A DNA stretch of 64,000 bases from Paenalcaligenes faecalis (GTDB lineage: Bacteria > Pseudomonadota > Gammaproteobacteria > Burkholderiales > Burkholderiaceae_B): NCBI RefSeq assembly GCF_027557445.1, contig NZ_CP106841.1:1040001-1104000 (forward strand), read 5' to 3'. Below the pieces are notes generated by a model. The model was not told the origin of the DNA and ran no database searches. It worked only from the letters and a program-made list of their open reading frames with translations. Below, in pieces: positions 26,809 through 35,824 of the stretch (its first letter is position 1; each line of letters opens with the position of its first letter). Made by a program: the position numbers and the translations under genes.

Positions 26809-27660
26809 ATGTGGTTAGGCCTAAGTCTTTTTCTATTGATGCTATGGGTGGTCATGCTTTGCGCAGGATTACTTTGGCCTATTGTGTGGCACAGCAAGCA
26901 GGGAACAAAGAGCTCATCATGGGTCAGTGCGTGGTGGCGTTATTGGCGTCATGTGTGTCAGCCTTTATTGGGCTGGCGTCACCGACAGCGTTTAGCTCGT
27001 TTGTTGGTTCATGTAGGTCAGTCATCCGTACCAGTTGAGCAAATTTTTGCTTATCAATGTGGTGCTTTTTTAGCCTCTTTTTTTCTATGCTTGATGGCGT
27101 GGTGGGGATGGGGAGGGAAATGGTTATCGGGTGTTCCGTGGTCGCTAGGATTAGCGAGTGCTATGTATTGGTATCCGGTGTCTGTTTTGCAACGCAAGAT
27201 ACGTAGGCAACAGCAGCAAATGCAGCGAGAATTTCCGTTCATGCTTGATTTACTGACCTTGAGCCTAGAGGCAGGGATGGGGATACAGAGTGCATTGCAA
27301 TTATGTGTGGCACAGTTACCCTCGCATCAGCTGCGGAGTCACTTGCAGCTAACCTTAGATGATTTGCGTACGGGGTTAAATCGAGATCAGGCCTTTATGC
27401 GATTTGCGCAACGGGTGGCCCTGGATGAGGCGCATGCTTTTGTTGCTGCATTACAGCAATCCTTCGAGTTGGGTGGCAGCTTAGGGCCACTGTTACGTCA
27501 ACAGGCACATCAGCGCCGTCAAGAGCGATTTTTGCGTGCAGAAAAAAAGGCCTTAGAGGCGCCAGTGAAAATGCTATTGCCTTTGGTAGTATGTATTTTT
27601 CCGTGTACTTTTTTAGTGATTGGCTACCCACTGTTTTTTCAGCTATGGCAAAACTTATGA
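26809..27660 (+). CDS. tadC: Tad pilus inner-membrane platform protein TadC
   Basis: This is a 283-residue second T2SS-F-domain protein, partner of TadB. Membrane helices lie near residues 1-25, 83-100 and at the C-terminus (LLPLVVCIFPCTFLVIGYP). The cytoplasmic part has FPFMLDLLTLSLEAGMGIQ and ALDEAHAFVAALQQSFELG. Its stop overlaps the ATG of the next gene (ATGA). Confidence 0.9.
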   Translation: MWLGLSLFLLMLWVVMLCAGLLWPIVWHSKQGTKSSSWVSAWWRYWRHVCQPLLGWRHRQRLARLLVHVGQSSVPVEQIFAYQCGAFLASFFLCLMAWWGWGGKWLSGVPWSLGLASAMYWYPVSVLQRKIRRQQQQMQREFPFMLDLLTLSLEAGMGIQSALQLCVAQLPSHQLRSHLQLTLDDLRTGLNRDQAFMRFAQRVALDEAHAFVAALQQSFELGGSLGPLLRQQAHQRRQERFLRAEKKALEAPVKMLLPLVVCIFPCTFLVIGYPLFFQLWQNL

Positions 27661-28019
27661 ATACTATAGCCATATACCAAGCTCATGGGTTTTGGGCTAG
27701 ATACCATGGTTGGAGGCAATTTAGACACAAAAATGCTTTTTTATTTTTTGCGCATTGCCAAGCTGTTCATAGTTTTGGCTTAAGGCATTCGCTGTGGGTG
27801 TTGTTTGTGGATGCGCAAGGGCAGCCCATAGGGAACTGGGTACGATTGGCTCCTAATCGTATTCGTTATTGCCTACGAGCTTTTGGTGTCTTGGAATGCG
27901 AGTCACTATCTATAAAAAAACGCCACCAATTAATGGTGGCGTTACAAAGCCCTAATTGGTTATCACAGACTATACATTGGCGTTTGACGATGTTTGGCCA
28001 AAGACGCTGCGGTAAATAG
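27657..28019 (+). CDS. DUF192-like protein at the end of the Tad locus
   Basis: This 120-residue protein starts at ATG 27657, overlapping the tadC stop. An upstream in-frame ATG at 27645 is possible. The central part, AVHSFGLRHSLWVLFVDAQG, followed by RLAPNRIRYCLRAFGVLECE, resembles the DUF192 fold seen next to some Tad operons. The function of DUF192 is not known. A terminator hairpin for the opposite strand lies within its coding sequence, and its last 50 bp overlap the 3' end of the convergent gene. Confidence 0.6.
   Translation: MNTIAIYQAHGFWARYHGWRQFRHKNAFLFFAHCQAVHSFGLRHSLWVLFVDAQGQPIGNWVRLAPNRIRYCLRAFGVLECESLSIKKRHQLMVALQSPNWLSQTIHWRLTMFGQRRCGK
27914..27943 (-). terminator. Terminator of the minus-strand thrB run, inside an opposing gene
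   Basis: AACGCCACCA / TGGTGGCGTT form perfect 10-bp arms around ATTAA. Read on the minus strand the hairpin is followed by a run of seven T (plus-strand A-run 27914-27920). It lies ~30 bp past the stop of the membrane-protein gene ending at 27970, within the DUF192-like CDS. Confidence 0.8.
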
Positions 28020-28740
28020 GATAAAAACTACTGTATAGGATAGCCATCATTAATAAATTTAATGGGGTAAGCAAAAAATGTACAACGGAGGCACCAAATA
28101 CCAAGACCAAACCATCAGCGATAAACTGTAATCCTATATAGATAGCAGCCCAACATAAGCCAAAGATAATGAGAGCGCCTTTGTTTCGCCAACAGGCAAC
28201 CATGGAGTAGAACAAGGCTTGTTTTAATGGTATTTGATGCCATCCCATCAAAGCGGGAGCATGCCAAAATAAAATGGAAATGCCTATATAAAAGACACCA
28301 AATAAGAAAAAAGGTGCTTTTACCGCACTGAGCACTTGGGCGGGAACGATTTCCTCACCCGACATGGCCAACATAATACTATTGCTAAAGGGTAAAACGG
28401 CAAGTAAGCCAGCGACTAAGCAGCACAGAAAGTAGGCTAAGCCCAGGCGCAGCATGGCTTTTTTAGTGTCGGGGTTTTTTAAGGGAGCTAACCACATTCC
28501 CATTTGCATTGCTTGATTTCGTTCTATATGTAAGCAAGCGTTCAGGGCAATGAAACCTAAAGTGGGGGTAGCGATAATTAAACCAACTTGTCCTAAAATA
28601 GGAATTAAATAATTGATATTTATCAATAGGCTAGTCATTAGGCTCCAAAAGAGCATAGCCATCGGTTGGCGCTTAAATAAGGCCCAACCTTGTATAAGCC
28701 AAGCCCAACCGTAACTCATGGGAAGACGTGCTGCTTGCAT
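27970..28740 (-). CDS. BPSS1780-like multi-pass membrane protein
   Basis: This 256-residue inner-membrane protein has about six hydrophobic segments. Marks of this betaproteobacterial family are the start ARLPMSYGWAWLIQGWALF, then PILGQVGLIIATPTLGFIAL and FWHAPALMGWHQIPLKQALFYS. Its function is unknown. It starts 3 bp after the thrB stop, so the two are cotranscribed. Its 3' end overlaps the convergent DUF192-like gene by 50 bp. Confidence 0.75.
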   Translation of the reverse strand: MQAARLPMSYGWAWLIQGWALFKRQPMAMLFWSLMTSLLININYLIPILGQVGLIIATPTLGFIALNACLHIERNQAMQMGMWLAPLKNPDTKKAMLRLGLAYFLCCLVAGLLAVLPFSNSIMLAMSGEEIVPAQVLSAVKAPFFLFGVFYIGISILFWHAPALMGWHQIPLKQALFYSMVACWRNKGALIIFGLCWAAIYIGLQFIADGLVLVFGASVVHFLLTPLNLLMMAILYSSFYPIYRSVFGQTSSNANV

Positions 28741-28743
28741 GCG

Positions 28744-29721
28744 TTATCCTAGTAACTCTTCAAGAGAATGCTGTGATTGACGACGTTGGATTAAAACGCG
28801 CTCAAAGTGCGTGGGGTCGTGTGGTTTTAGGGTCTGAGCCGGACGAGGCAAGAAAAAATCATACAAACGCGATACCCAAAATCGCAAGGCAGCGGCTTGT
28901 AGCACGAGGGGCCACACGTTTTTTTCGGCTTCAGTAAAGGGGCGAATCTCTGCATAGGCCTTAAGCCAAGCGGTTAATAGCTCTAGTTTAAACGCACCCG
29001 TTTCTCTTTCGATACACCAGTCATTAACACTGACAGCCACATCAAAGATCCAGGTGTCGCAACCGGCAAAATAAAAATCAATAAAACCACCCATGACAGG
29101 ATTTTCATCGGAACCTGCAAAAAGCACATTATCACGGAATAAGTCACAGTGAGCTGGGCCGAAAGGTAGCTGCTTAAAAATGTCGCTGTGAAAGAAGGCT
29201 TGTTGCTCTGTAAGTACGGTTTGAATCAGGTCTGTTTGTGTGCTGGTTAAAAAAGGCAGAACGGCAGGGATGGTGTTTTCCCACCAGGGTAGACTGCGTA
29301 AATTAGGTTGGACTATTTTATAGTCTTGGCCTGCTAAGTGCGTTTGCGCTAATGTGGTTGCCGCCAATGCACAATGAGCAGCGGTGGGCTCAGGTACAAA
29401 ACTACCATCTAAGCGACTTACAATAGCACATGGCTTATCGTGTAATTTTGTCAGACGTGCGCCGTTCTTGAGTGTTTGTGGCGAAGGAACTGGCACACCT
29501 TTTTGAGCTAAATGGTGCATGAGTTCTATATAAAAGGGGAGCTGCTCGTAGGTTAGGACTTCGAACAGGGTCAGTACATATTCCCCTTTTGTTGTATTTA
29601 GAAAATAATTGGTGTTTTCAATGCCGGCGCTGATGCCCCGTAAAGAAATGAGTTCGCCCAACTCATAGTTTTGCAATAAATCGCGCGCATCGGCGTCGGT
29701 GACAGGAGTAAAAACAGCCAT
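28744..29721 (-). CDS. thrB: Homoserine kinase (APH-fold type)
   Basis: This 325-residue enzyme phosphorylates homoserine in threonine synthesis. It is the kinase-fold type (ThrB2) common in betaproteobacteria, not the GHMP type. Family motifs are GISAGIENTNYFL (about residues 29-41), the catalytic loop PAHCDLFRDNVLF (about 194-206) and FIDFYFAGCDTWIFDVAV with the Mg-binding Asp. The start is MAVFTPVTDADARDLL. The rest of the threonine pathway is not adjacent. Confidence 0.93.
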   Translation of the reverse strand: MAVFTPVTDADARDLLQNYELGELISLRGISAGIENTNYFLNTTKGEYVLTLFEVLTYEQLPFYIELMHHLAQKGVPVPSPQTLKNGARLTKLHDKPCAIVSRLDGSFVPEPTAAHCALAATTLAQTHLAGQDYKIVQPNLRSLPWWENTIPAVLPFLTSTQTDLIQTVLTEQQAFFHSDIFKQLPFGPAHCDLFRDNVLFAGSDENPVMGGFIDFYFAGCDTWIFDVAVSVNDWCIERETGAFKLELLTAWLKAYAEIRPFTEAEKNVWPLVLQAAALRFWVSRLYDFFLPRPAQTLKPHDPTHFERVLIQRRQSQHSLEELLG

Positions 29722-29850
29722 GTGGTTAAAATTATCAATAAAATAGAAACAGCGAGTACGGCCTAATAAGATAGGTCGCCATTATAGGAAATAGCTAGTA
29801 TAAAGCCTATTACTGCTTATTAGCTTTTGATTACTACATATAGGTATGTT

Positions 29851-30906
29851 GTGAGTCTACATTCAAATACGGCCTTGAGCCAAACCGATCCCCAGCCTCA
29901 GCCCAGCCCATGGGCTTTGTGTGTGGCACCAATGATAGATGTAACGGATCGTTACTGTCGCTATTTTCATCGCTTATTGGCTCCTCATGCTCGTCTTTAT
30001 ACTGAAATGATTACGACTGGAGCCCTAGAGTATGGCGATGTAGAGCGTCATTTGCGTTTTGATGCGTCTGAGCACCCTGTCGCCTTGCAACTAGGGGGCA
30101 GTGATAGAGACGCGTTAGTTAGAAGTGCTAAGCTAGGAGAGCAGTGGGGCTATGATGAGATCAACCTGAACTGTGGCTGTCCTTCTGATCGAGTTCTAAA
30201 AGGATCATTTGGAGCCAGTCTCATGAACCAACCTTTGCTCGTCGCTGACTGCTTAAAAGCCATGCAAGACGCTGTGGGCGTGCCGGTTACTGTAAAACAT
30301 CGCCTTGGCTTGGACTATAACGAGTCTTATGATTTTGTGCGTGATTTTGTAGGTATTCAATATCAGGTAGGGGTGCGGGTCTTTATTGTTCATGCGCGCA
30401 ATGCGGTTTTGAAAGGGCTGTCCCCTAAAGAAAATCGGGATGTGCCACCCTTACGTTATGATATGGCTGCCCAGCTAACCACCGATTTTCCTGATGCGAT
30501 TTTTGTATTGAACGGGGGAATTAATACGGTAGAGCAGTCTGTACAGCACCTGAACACCTTTGATGGTGTAATGATAGGCAGAGCAGCGTGGCATACGCCA
30601 GCTGTGTTGGGTCAGATGCATGATGCGATCTGGCCTCGTACACCCCGTCTGTCCGAAGACGCAGTACTACATGCTATGCATGCATATTTACAGGCTGAGC
30701 TTGCAACTGGGGTGCGCCCTCGACAGATTACTAAGGTAATGTTGGGGTGGGCTCATGGTAAAAAAGGCGCCCGTCAATGGCGACGCCATCTCTCTGACCC
30801 AGATCAAATGGCCCGTAATGATGCGGCAGTACTGCTAGAAGCATGGGATCAGCTTTTGCAGGCTGCAGCTGTTAATGATCTAGAGCCACCTGCAACTCTG
30901 CTTTAA
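29851..30906 (+). CDS. dusA: tRNA-dihydrouridine(20/20a) synthase DusA
   Basis: This flavoenzyme reduces U20/U20a in the tRNA D-loop. The protein of ~351 residues has the TIM barrel with CVAPMIDVTDRYCRYFHRL near the N-terminus, LNCGCPSDRV with the catalytic Cys, VKHRLGLD, FIVHARNAVLKGLSPKENR (the DusA-specific loop) and GRAAWHTP. The frame opens at TTG 29827. I prefer GTG 29851 because AGG precedes it, but neither start is strong. The 3' end overlaps the convergent next gene by 35 bp. Confidence 0.93.
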   Translation: MSLHSNTALSQTDPQPQPSPWALCVAPMIDVTDRYCRYFHRLLAPHARLYTEMITTGALEYGDVERHLRFDASEHPVALQLGGSDRDALVRSAKLGEQWGYDEINLNCGCPSDRVLKGSFGASLMNQPLLVADCLKAMQDAVGVPVTVKHRLGLDYNESYDFVRDFVGIQYQVGVRVFIVHARNAVLKGLSPKENRDVPPLRYDMAAQLTTDFPDAIFVLNGGINTVEQSVQHLNTFDGVMIGRAAWHTPAVLGQMHDAIWPRTPRLSEDAVLHAMHAYLQAELATGVRPRQITKVMLGWAHGKKGARQWRRHLSDPDQMARNDAAVLLEAWDQLLQAAAVNDLEPPATLL

Positions 30907-31930
30907 GCTGCTGCATTAAATCAGTAGCTGGTAAAGCACGGGCTAAAGGCGCACCTTGACCAGCCCAATGAGCGGCAAAGTCATGACAGCCTTGTTTGCT
31001 AGCCGCTGCATGTAAGGCTTTGGCTGCACTGTAGGCGATCGGGTAGTCTGGGACATATTCAATGAATTCATGTACTTCTTCATGCATGCGGTTTTTAATA
31101 CCACGTGCCGGTCTGCCCGAGATAACGGCTGTAAGGGTAGTTTGAAAAGCATTAATGGATTGTAAATTAGCTCGGTAATGTTCGTCGGCAGCTGATTCTG
31201 GGCATAAAATAAAAGCGGTTCCCATTTGAGCTAATTCTGCACCTAGGTGAAGAGCTGCCGCAATGCTGGAGCCAGTCATAATACCGCCTGCAGCAATTAA
31301 AGGGAGTTTGATATATTGCCGCAGTACCGGCAGCAAACTAAAAAGTCCTATTTGCTGGTCGGTATCGGGATGTAGAGTACCTCGATGCCCCCCAGCCTCA
31401 ATGCCTTGCGCAATAATGGCATTAATGTTGGCCTCTTGTAGGCTTAGCGCCTCGTAAAGGTTCGTGGCGCAGCCCCAGACTTGAATATCTGCTGCTTGCA
31501 GTCGTGTAATTGCTTGCGCATCAGGTAATCCGAAATGAAAGCTAACCACAGCAGGTTTCTCTAGGCAGAGCATATCAATAAGCGCTTCATTATTCACTGC
31601 ACTTTGATAGGGGGCGTGTAGTGACGTTGGAGCGACCGCTTTAAACTCTGCAAAGTAAGGCTCTAACAAGGCTAACCATTGCTGCTCTTGGGCAGGAAAG
31701 GGTTGGGTTGGTTGATGAGCAAAAAAATTAACATTGAAAGGACCTGAGGTTTGTGCTTTTAATTGTTGGATTTGCTCTTGAGCGTGTTGGGTGCTGAGAT
31801 GACCTAAACCCAATGAGCCTAGACCTCCTGCATTACTGACAGCAGCTGCCAAAGCAACTGTAGAGACGCCCGCCATCGGGGCTTGAACGATAGGGGTATG
31901 CAGCGAGAGCTGGGTTAGTAAGGTCGTCAT
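30872..31930 (-). CDS. Nitronate monooxygenase-like FMN enzyme
   Basis: This 352-residue TIM-barrel protein belongs to the NMO/2-nitropropane dioxygenase family. Its marks are PIVQAPMAGVSTVALAAAVS (residues ~14-33), GGLGSLG, the FMN-binding GGHRGT near residue 178, PLIAAGGIMTGSSIAAALHLG (motif in part) and AQMGTAFILCPES. Such enzymes oxidise propionate 3-nitronate or related compounds, but the substrate is not certain from sequence. It stands alone and converges on dusA with overlapping ends. Confidence 0.85.
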   Translation of the reverse strand: MTTLLTQLSLHTPIVQAPMAGVSTVALAAAVSNAGGLGSLGLGHLSTQHAQEQIQQLKAQTSGPFNVNFFAHQPTQPFPAQEQQWLALLEPYFAEFKAVAPTSLHAPYQSAVNNEALIDMLCLEKPAVVSFHFGLPDAQAITRLQAADIQVWGCATNLYEALSLQEANINAIIAQGIEAGGHRGTLHPDTDQQIGLFSLLPVLRQYIKLPLIAAGGIMTGSSIAAALHLGAELAQMGTAFILCPESAADEHYRANLQSINAFQTTLTAVISGRPARGIKNRMHEEVHEFIEYVPDYPIAYSAAKALHAAASKQGCHDFAAHWAGQGAPLARALPATDLMQQLKAELQVALDH

Positions 31931-31944
31931 AGCTCGTTATGAAA

Positions 31945-31996
31945 ACAAAAATAAATAAAAAATACCTCAATCAATATACCTGTTATTGATTGAGGT
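31945..31996 (-). terminator. Terminator of the minus-strand CBS/YihY run
   Basis: There are 13-bp perfect arms ACCTCAATCAATA (31964-31976) and TATTGATTGAGGT (31984-31996). On the minus strand a long T-rich tract follows (plus-strand A-rich 31945-31963). It is 20 bp past the CBS gene stop. Confidence 0.85.
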
Positions 31997-32016
31997 GTGA
32001 TGACAGCGTATTGAGT

Positions 32017-32472
32017 CTATTTGTCTGATAGGGTGTCAGTAGGCCAGTCACGAATATAGGCTTTCAGCATGTTGTTCTCAAACTGCTGCGCCTCAACAAT
32101 GGCTTTAGCCAAGTCATAAAAAGAGATTACCCCTTGTAGAACGGGACCATCCATAACTGGTAGGTAACGGGCATGTTTTTCCAACATCAAACGTTGAACT
32201 TCGTCTGCACTGGTATTAGGTGTTACGCTAATCGGGGCGTCATCCATAATACTGCGTACGGTGTAGGTGTTGCCTTTAGTGCCATGAGCATGTAAATGCC
32301 GAATGATTTCTCTGAAGGTCAACATGCCGACTAGCTCGCCATGTTCCATCACCACCAATGAGCCAATGTCTTGTTCACTCATGACCTCGATGGCTTGAGT
32401 GATAGGCATGTCTGGCGTAGCGGTGTAGAGGATATCCCCTTTGACTCGTAGAATTTCACTGACTTTCAACAT
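32017..32472 (-). CDS. Two-CBS-domain protein
   Basis: This 151-residue cytoplasmic protein is made of two CBS motifs. The first (about residues 10-60) has PDMPITQAIEVMSEQDIGSL, and the second (about 80-130) has VTPNTSADEVQRLMLEKHAR and VLQGVISFYDLAKAI. CBS pairs bind adenine nucleotides and regulate other proteins. The partner is not known here. ATG 32472 follows AAGGAGATCATT, a clear ribosome site. The start lies within the 3' end of the YihY gene (16-bp overlap), so the two are coupled. Confidence 0.85.
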   Translation of the reverse strand: MLKVSEILRVKGDILYTATPDMPITQAIEVMSEQDIGSLVVMEHGELVGMLTFREIIRHLHAHGTKGNTYTVRSIMDDAPISVTPNTSADEVQRLMLEKHARYLPVMDGPVLQGVISFYDLAKAIVEAQQFENNMLKAYIRDWPTDTLSDK

Positions 32473-33802
32473 AATGATCTCCTTGGTGTTTGCTGGTAAC
32501 AAGCATTTCTTTTTCTATTTGCTTGCTGGACAAGTGTATTTTATCAGGATTGACGAGCAAGGTATTTAACATAAGCGTTGGATTAGCCACGCTAACATTA
32601 ATTAATTCAACCATGCTAGAGGCGACGGCAGTATCAGCTTGGTTGCGATCCACTAAAAGCGTATCAACCAGAGGTGCTAAGGGAGTAATAGCTGGATCAC
32701 AGGCTAATACCCAACGCTCCTCCTCTTTTTCTATTGTATTTACGACATAACCGAGTTGTTTTAAGGTGGTCAGTAAATCAGCTAGGTCAGAAGGGTTACG
32801 TTTTAGGGTGCTACTTATGTCATCAAGCGTTAAGCCTAGCGGTGTTTGGGCTCGTTTTTTCCATAATAAAGCCAATAAAGACAGCGCGTTGAGATATTTT
32901 GCTCCTGGTTGGTGTGTGCTAATCCAGTTGCGACGACGTAAACTGGGTAGGGTAGCGACTAAGCTAGCCCCTAATAATACGACTAACCAAGAGAGATACA
33001 TCCACATTAAAAAGATAGGTAAGGTAGCAAATGCGCCATATATCAATGTGTATGTAGGAAATTGCTTTAAGTAAAAGGCAAAGCCTTGTTTTAGAATTTC
33101 AAGTAAAAGTGTCGTGACAACCCCACCTACAATGGCATCACGCCACAGCACCTTTCTGTTTGGCACGTAGGCAAATAGTGCACTAAAAGCCATAACGGTG
33201 ATTAAAAAAGGAACATACGACAAGGCAAAAGAGGTCAAGGTTGACAGGCTACCTATATAACCAAAGGATTCTTGTGCTAGAACGGTACTGGCCCATAGGC
33301 TTGCACCCATGACGATGGGGCCCAAGGAAATGATGGCCCAATACACCAAAATACGTTGTGCCAGTGGACGTTTTTCTGTGACATACCAAATGGCATTAAA
33401 TGTTTCGTCAATGGTTGATAGCAGCATAATTGACGTAATAATCAAAAATAAGCTACCAATAGCGGTTAGGCTAGATGCTTTGGCGGCAAAGTCATTGAGA
33501 TACTCCATCACGTTCTCAGAGACGGCCTCCGGCATCAGGCTAGAGGTCAGAAAACCTTGTAGGGCATCTCTAAAATCATTAAATAATGGAAAGGCGGTAA
33601 ACAGTGACAACACGACGGCTAATAAAGGCACAATAGCCAAAATAGTCGTAAAGGTTAAGCTAGAGGCGACTTGAGTTAGGTTGCGTTGCAAAAGTCGTTC
33701 TACAATAAAGGCGGTACTTTCTTTGGTGTTATGCCACCAAGAAGGCTCAACGGCTATTTCTTTTTGATTTGAGGCTGTGGCGCTAGGCGCTTTAGTAGTC
33801 AT
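32456..33802 (-). CDS. YihY/BrkB-family inner-membrane protein
   Basis: This 448-residue protein is predicted to have six membrane helices in the N-terminal ~290 residues. Signatures are NLTQVASSLTFTTILAIVPL, PIFLMWMYLSWLVVLLGA and TFNAIWYVTEKRPLAQRILV (in part). The C-terminal ~150 residues are cytoplasmic and winged-helix-like. The old name RNase BN for this family is known to be wrong, and its role is unclear. I use ATG 33802. An in-frame GTG at 33817 is possible. Confidence 0.88.
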   Translation of the reverse strand: MTTKAPSATASNQKEIAVEPSWWHNTKESTAFIVERLLQRNLTQVASSLTFTTILAIVPLLAVVLSLFTAFPLFNDFRDALQGFLTSSLMPEAVSENVMEYLNDFAAKASSLTAIGSLFLIITSIMLLSTIDETFNAIWYVTEKRPLAQRILVYWAIISLGPIVMGASLWASTVLAQESFGYIGSLSTLTSFALSYVPFLITVMAFSALFAYVPNRKVLWRDAIVGGVVTTLLLEILKQGFAFYLKQFPTYTLIYGAFATLPIFLMWMYLSWLVVLLGASLVATLPSLRRRNWISTHQPGAKYLNALSLLALLWKKRAQTPLGLTLDDISSTLKRNPSDLADLLTTLKQLGYVVNTIEKEEERWVLACDPAITPLAPLVDTLLVDRNQADTAVASSMVELINVSVANPTLMLNTLLVNPDKIHLSSKQIEKEMLVTSKHQGDHYVESQ

Positions 33803-33888
33803 GAATATGAACTCCACTCCAGACGTTTTTAGTAAGACTTTACCTGTGCTTACATTTTAAGGGCTGTGCATCCAGCGATAATAACAGT

Positions 33889-34293
33889 ATGAAACCGCAA
33901 TTAAATCCTATTTTGTATCGAGTTGCTGCGCTTGCGCTAGTTGGCTTAATCATTCTTTGCCTTGTGTGGGAGCTGTTTATTGCTCCTATACGACCCGGCG
34001 GCTCTTATTTGGTGTTAAAGGTGATTCCGTTATTATTCCCTTTGCGAGGAGTACTCAAAGGTAATAATTACACCATGCAATGGTCTTCTATGCTTGTTTT
34101 GTTGTATTTCATGGAAGGCGTGACACGGGCTTGGTCTGATCCGAATCCGCTGTCGGTATATATGGCCTATATAGAAATTGTATTATCTTTTGTTTTTTAT
34201 GCATGCGCACTTTATTATCTTTGGCCTGCTAAAAAACTGGCGAAAAAGCACAAAAAAGAACAACAGGCAGCCACCTTGGAGTCCACTAAATGA
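33889..34293 (+). CDS. DUF2069 membrane protein
   Basis: This 134-residue protein has about four membrane helices, with LFIAPIRPGGSYLVLKVIPL and LKGNNYTMQWSSMLVLLYF, characteristic of DUF2069. The C-terminal tail is Lys-rich and cytoplasmic. The function is unknown. Its stop overlaps the next start (AATGAG), so it is cotranscribed with selO. Confidence 0.85.
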   Translation: MKPQLNPILYRVAALALVGLIILCLVWELFIAPIRPGGSYLVLKVIPLLFPLRGVLKGNNYTMQWSSMLVLLYFMEGVTRAWSDPNPLSVYMAYIEIVLSFVFYACALYYLWPAKKLAKKHKKEQQAATLESTK

Positions 34294-35753
34294 GCCCATT
34301 ATTTGACCCTTCATTAATTACGAATCATTTCGCAGAGTTGGGCTCCGCTTTTTATACGCGACTGGATCCGCAGGGCTTAACAGCACCTCGCTTGTTACAT
34401 GCTAATAACGCTTTGGCTCAGTCCATCGGATTAACGAGTGATGCCATCCAGAGTGTGAGTTTTGTGCAAACGATGGCGGGTAATCAACCCTTACCTAATG
34501 GGAAAACGCTAGCAGCTGTGTACAGTGGGCACCAGTTTGGTCACTGGGCGGGGCAGCTAGGAGATGGTCGGGCTCATTTGCTCGGGGCCGTGCAGACAGA
34601 CTCAGGGCCATTAGAAATACAGCTTAAAGGGGCGGGTTTAACGCCTTACTCCCGAATGGGGGATGGTCGAGCTGTCTTGCGTTCTTCAATTCGAGAGTAT
34701 TTAGCAAGTCAAGCTATGACAGGCTTAGGCATTCCGACGACGCAGGCTTTAGCTATCGTGGTGTCGGATGATCCAGTCTACAGAGAAACCGTTGAGACAG
34801 CTGCCGTTGTGGCTCGTACCGCACCTAGTTTTATTCGCTTTGGCTCGTTTGAGCATTGGGCAAACCATCCAAAGCAATTAGTACAGCTTTTGCATTATGT
34901 GGTCGATCATTTTTATCCGAAAGTTGGGACGCCAGGACTAAGTTCTGATGCGCAATTGGTGCAGGGTGTATTGCGCGAGGTGGTTCGGCGTAGTGCGCAG
35001 CTGGTTGCGCATTGGCAAACAGTCGGATTCTGTCATGGGGTGATGAATACCGATAACATGTCAATACTGGGGTTGACCATTGATTACGGGCCGTATGCCT
35101 TTATTGATGGATTTAAGATCGACTATATTTGTAATCGCACGGATCAAGGGGGGCGTTATGCTTGGTTTAGACAACCTTCCATCGTCCATTGGAATTTAGC
35201 ACGCTTAGCCAGCTGTTTTTTAGATATATGTACAGAGGCAGAGTTGCAAGAGGTATTAGGCCACTATGAAAATGATTATTTATTGCAATACCATTCGAAC
35301 TTACAGCAAAAATTTGGTTTTGATCAATGGCGTAGTGGCGATGAAGTGCTTGCCAATGACTGGTGGCAATTGTTGCATGATCATCAAGCCGATCTTACTC
35401 TGAGTTTCAGATCACTGAGCACCGTGTTTGAGCATCCTGATGCTTGGCTAGCTTTATTTGAACACAGCGCTGCTGCTCAAGCTTGGCTACAGCGTTATGT
35501 ACAGCGCAGTCAACAAAACCAACAGACCTTGTCAGCACGATTACAACAGATGAATCAACACAATCCGTTATATGTGCTGCGTAATCATTTAGCGCAAATT
35601 GCCATCGACGCCGCCCAAAAGGGAGATGTCGAGCCCTTGGATCGCTTATTTAAGGTGTTAGCGCAACCTTATGAGTGGCAAGAGGGTTACGATGATTTGG
35701 CATTACCTCCGACTGCAGATCAATTATTGCCTGCGCTAAGTTGTTCTTCTTAG
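34290..35753 (+). CDS. selO: Protein adenylyltransferase SelO (YdiU)
   Basis: This 487-residue pseudokinase-fold enzyme transfers AMP from ATP to Ser, Thr or Tyr of proteins, shown for E. coli SelO in redox homeostasis. Family motifs are YSGHQFGHWAGQLGDGRAHL (about residues 79-98), LKGAGLTPYSRMGDGRAVLR (110-129), HGVMNTDNMSILGLTIDYGP (the catalytic Asn/Asp loop) and the C-terminal NPLYVLRNHLAQIAI. Unlike the eukaryotic members it ends without selenocysteine. The last residues are LSCSS. Confidence 0.93.
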   Translation: MSPLFDPSLITNHFAELGSAFYTRLDPQGLTAPRLLHANNALAQSIGLTSDAIQSVSFVQTMAGNQPLPNGKTLAAVYSGHQFGHWAGQLGDGRAHLLGAVQTDSGPLEIQLKGAGLTPYSRMGDGRAVLRSSIREYLASQAMTGLGIPTTQALAIVVSDDPVYRETVETAAVVARTAPSFIRFGSFEHWANHPKQLVQLLHYVVDHFYPKVGTPGLSSDAQLVQGVLREVVRRSAQLVAHWQTVGFCHGVMNTDNMSILGLTIDYGPYAFIDGFKIDYICNRTDQGGRYAWFRQPSIVHWNLARLASCFLDICTEAELQEVLGHYENDYLLQYHSNLQQKFGFDQWRSGDEVLANDWWQLLHDHQADLTLSFRSLSTVFEHPDAWLALFEHSAAAQAWLQRYVQRSQQNQQTLSARLQQMNQHNPLYVLRNHLAQIAIDAAQKGDVEPLDRLFKVLAQPYEWQEGYDDLALPPTADQLLPALSCSS

Positions 35754-35824
35754 TGTGACGACGACGTTATTTGGGTATGATTGATCCCAATAAAAATTAA
35801 TTAACTTTTGGATTTGAATTTGTT

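Noticed and set aside
29827..29850. TTG start for dusA
   Set aside because: No ribosome site precedes it, and the eight added residues are not part of the DusA core. GTG 29851 is somewhat better placed.
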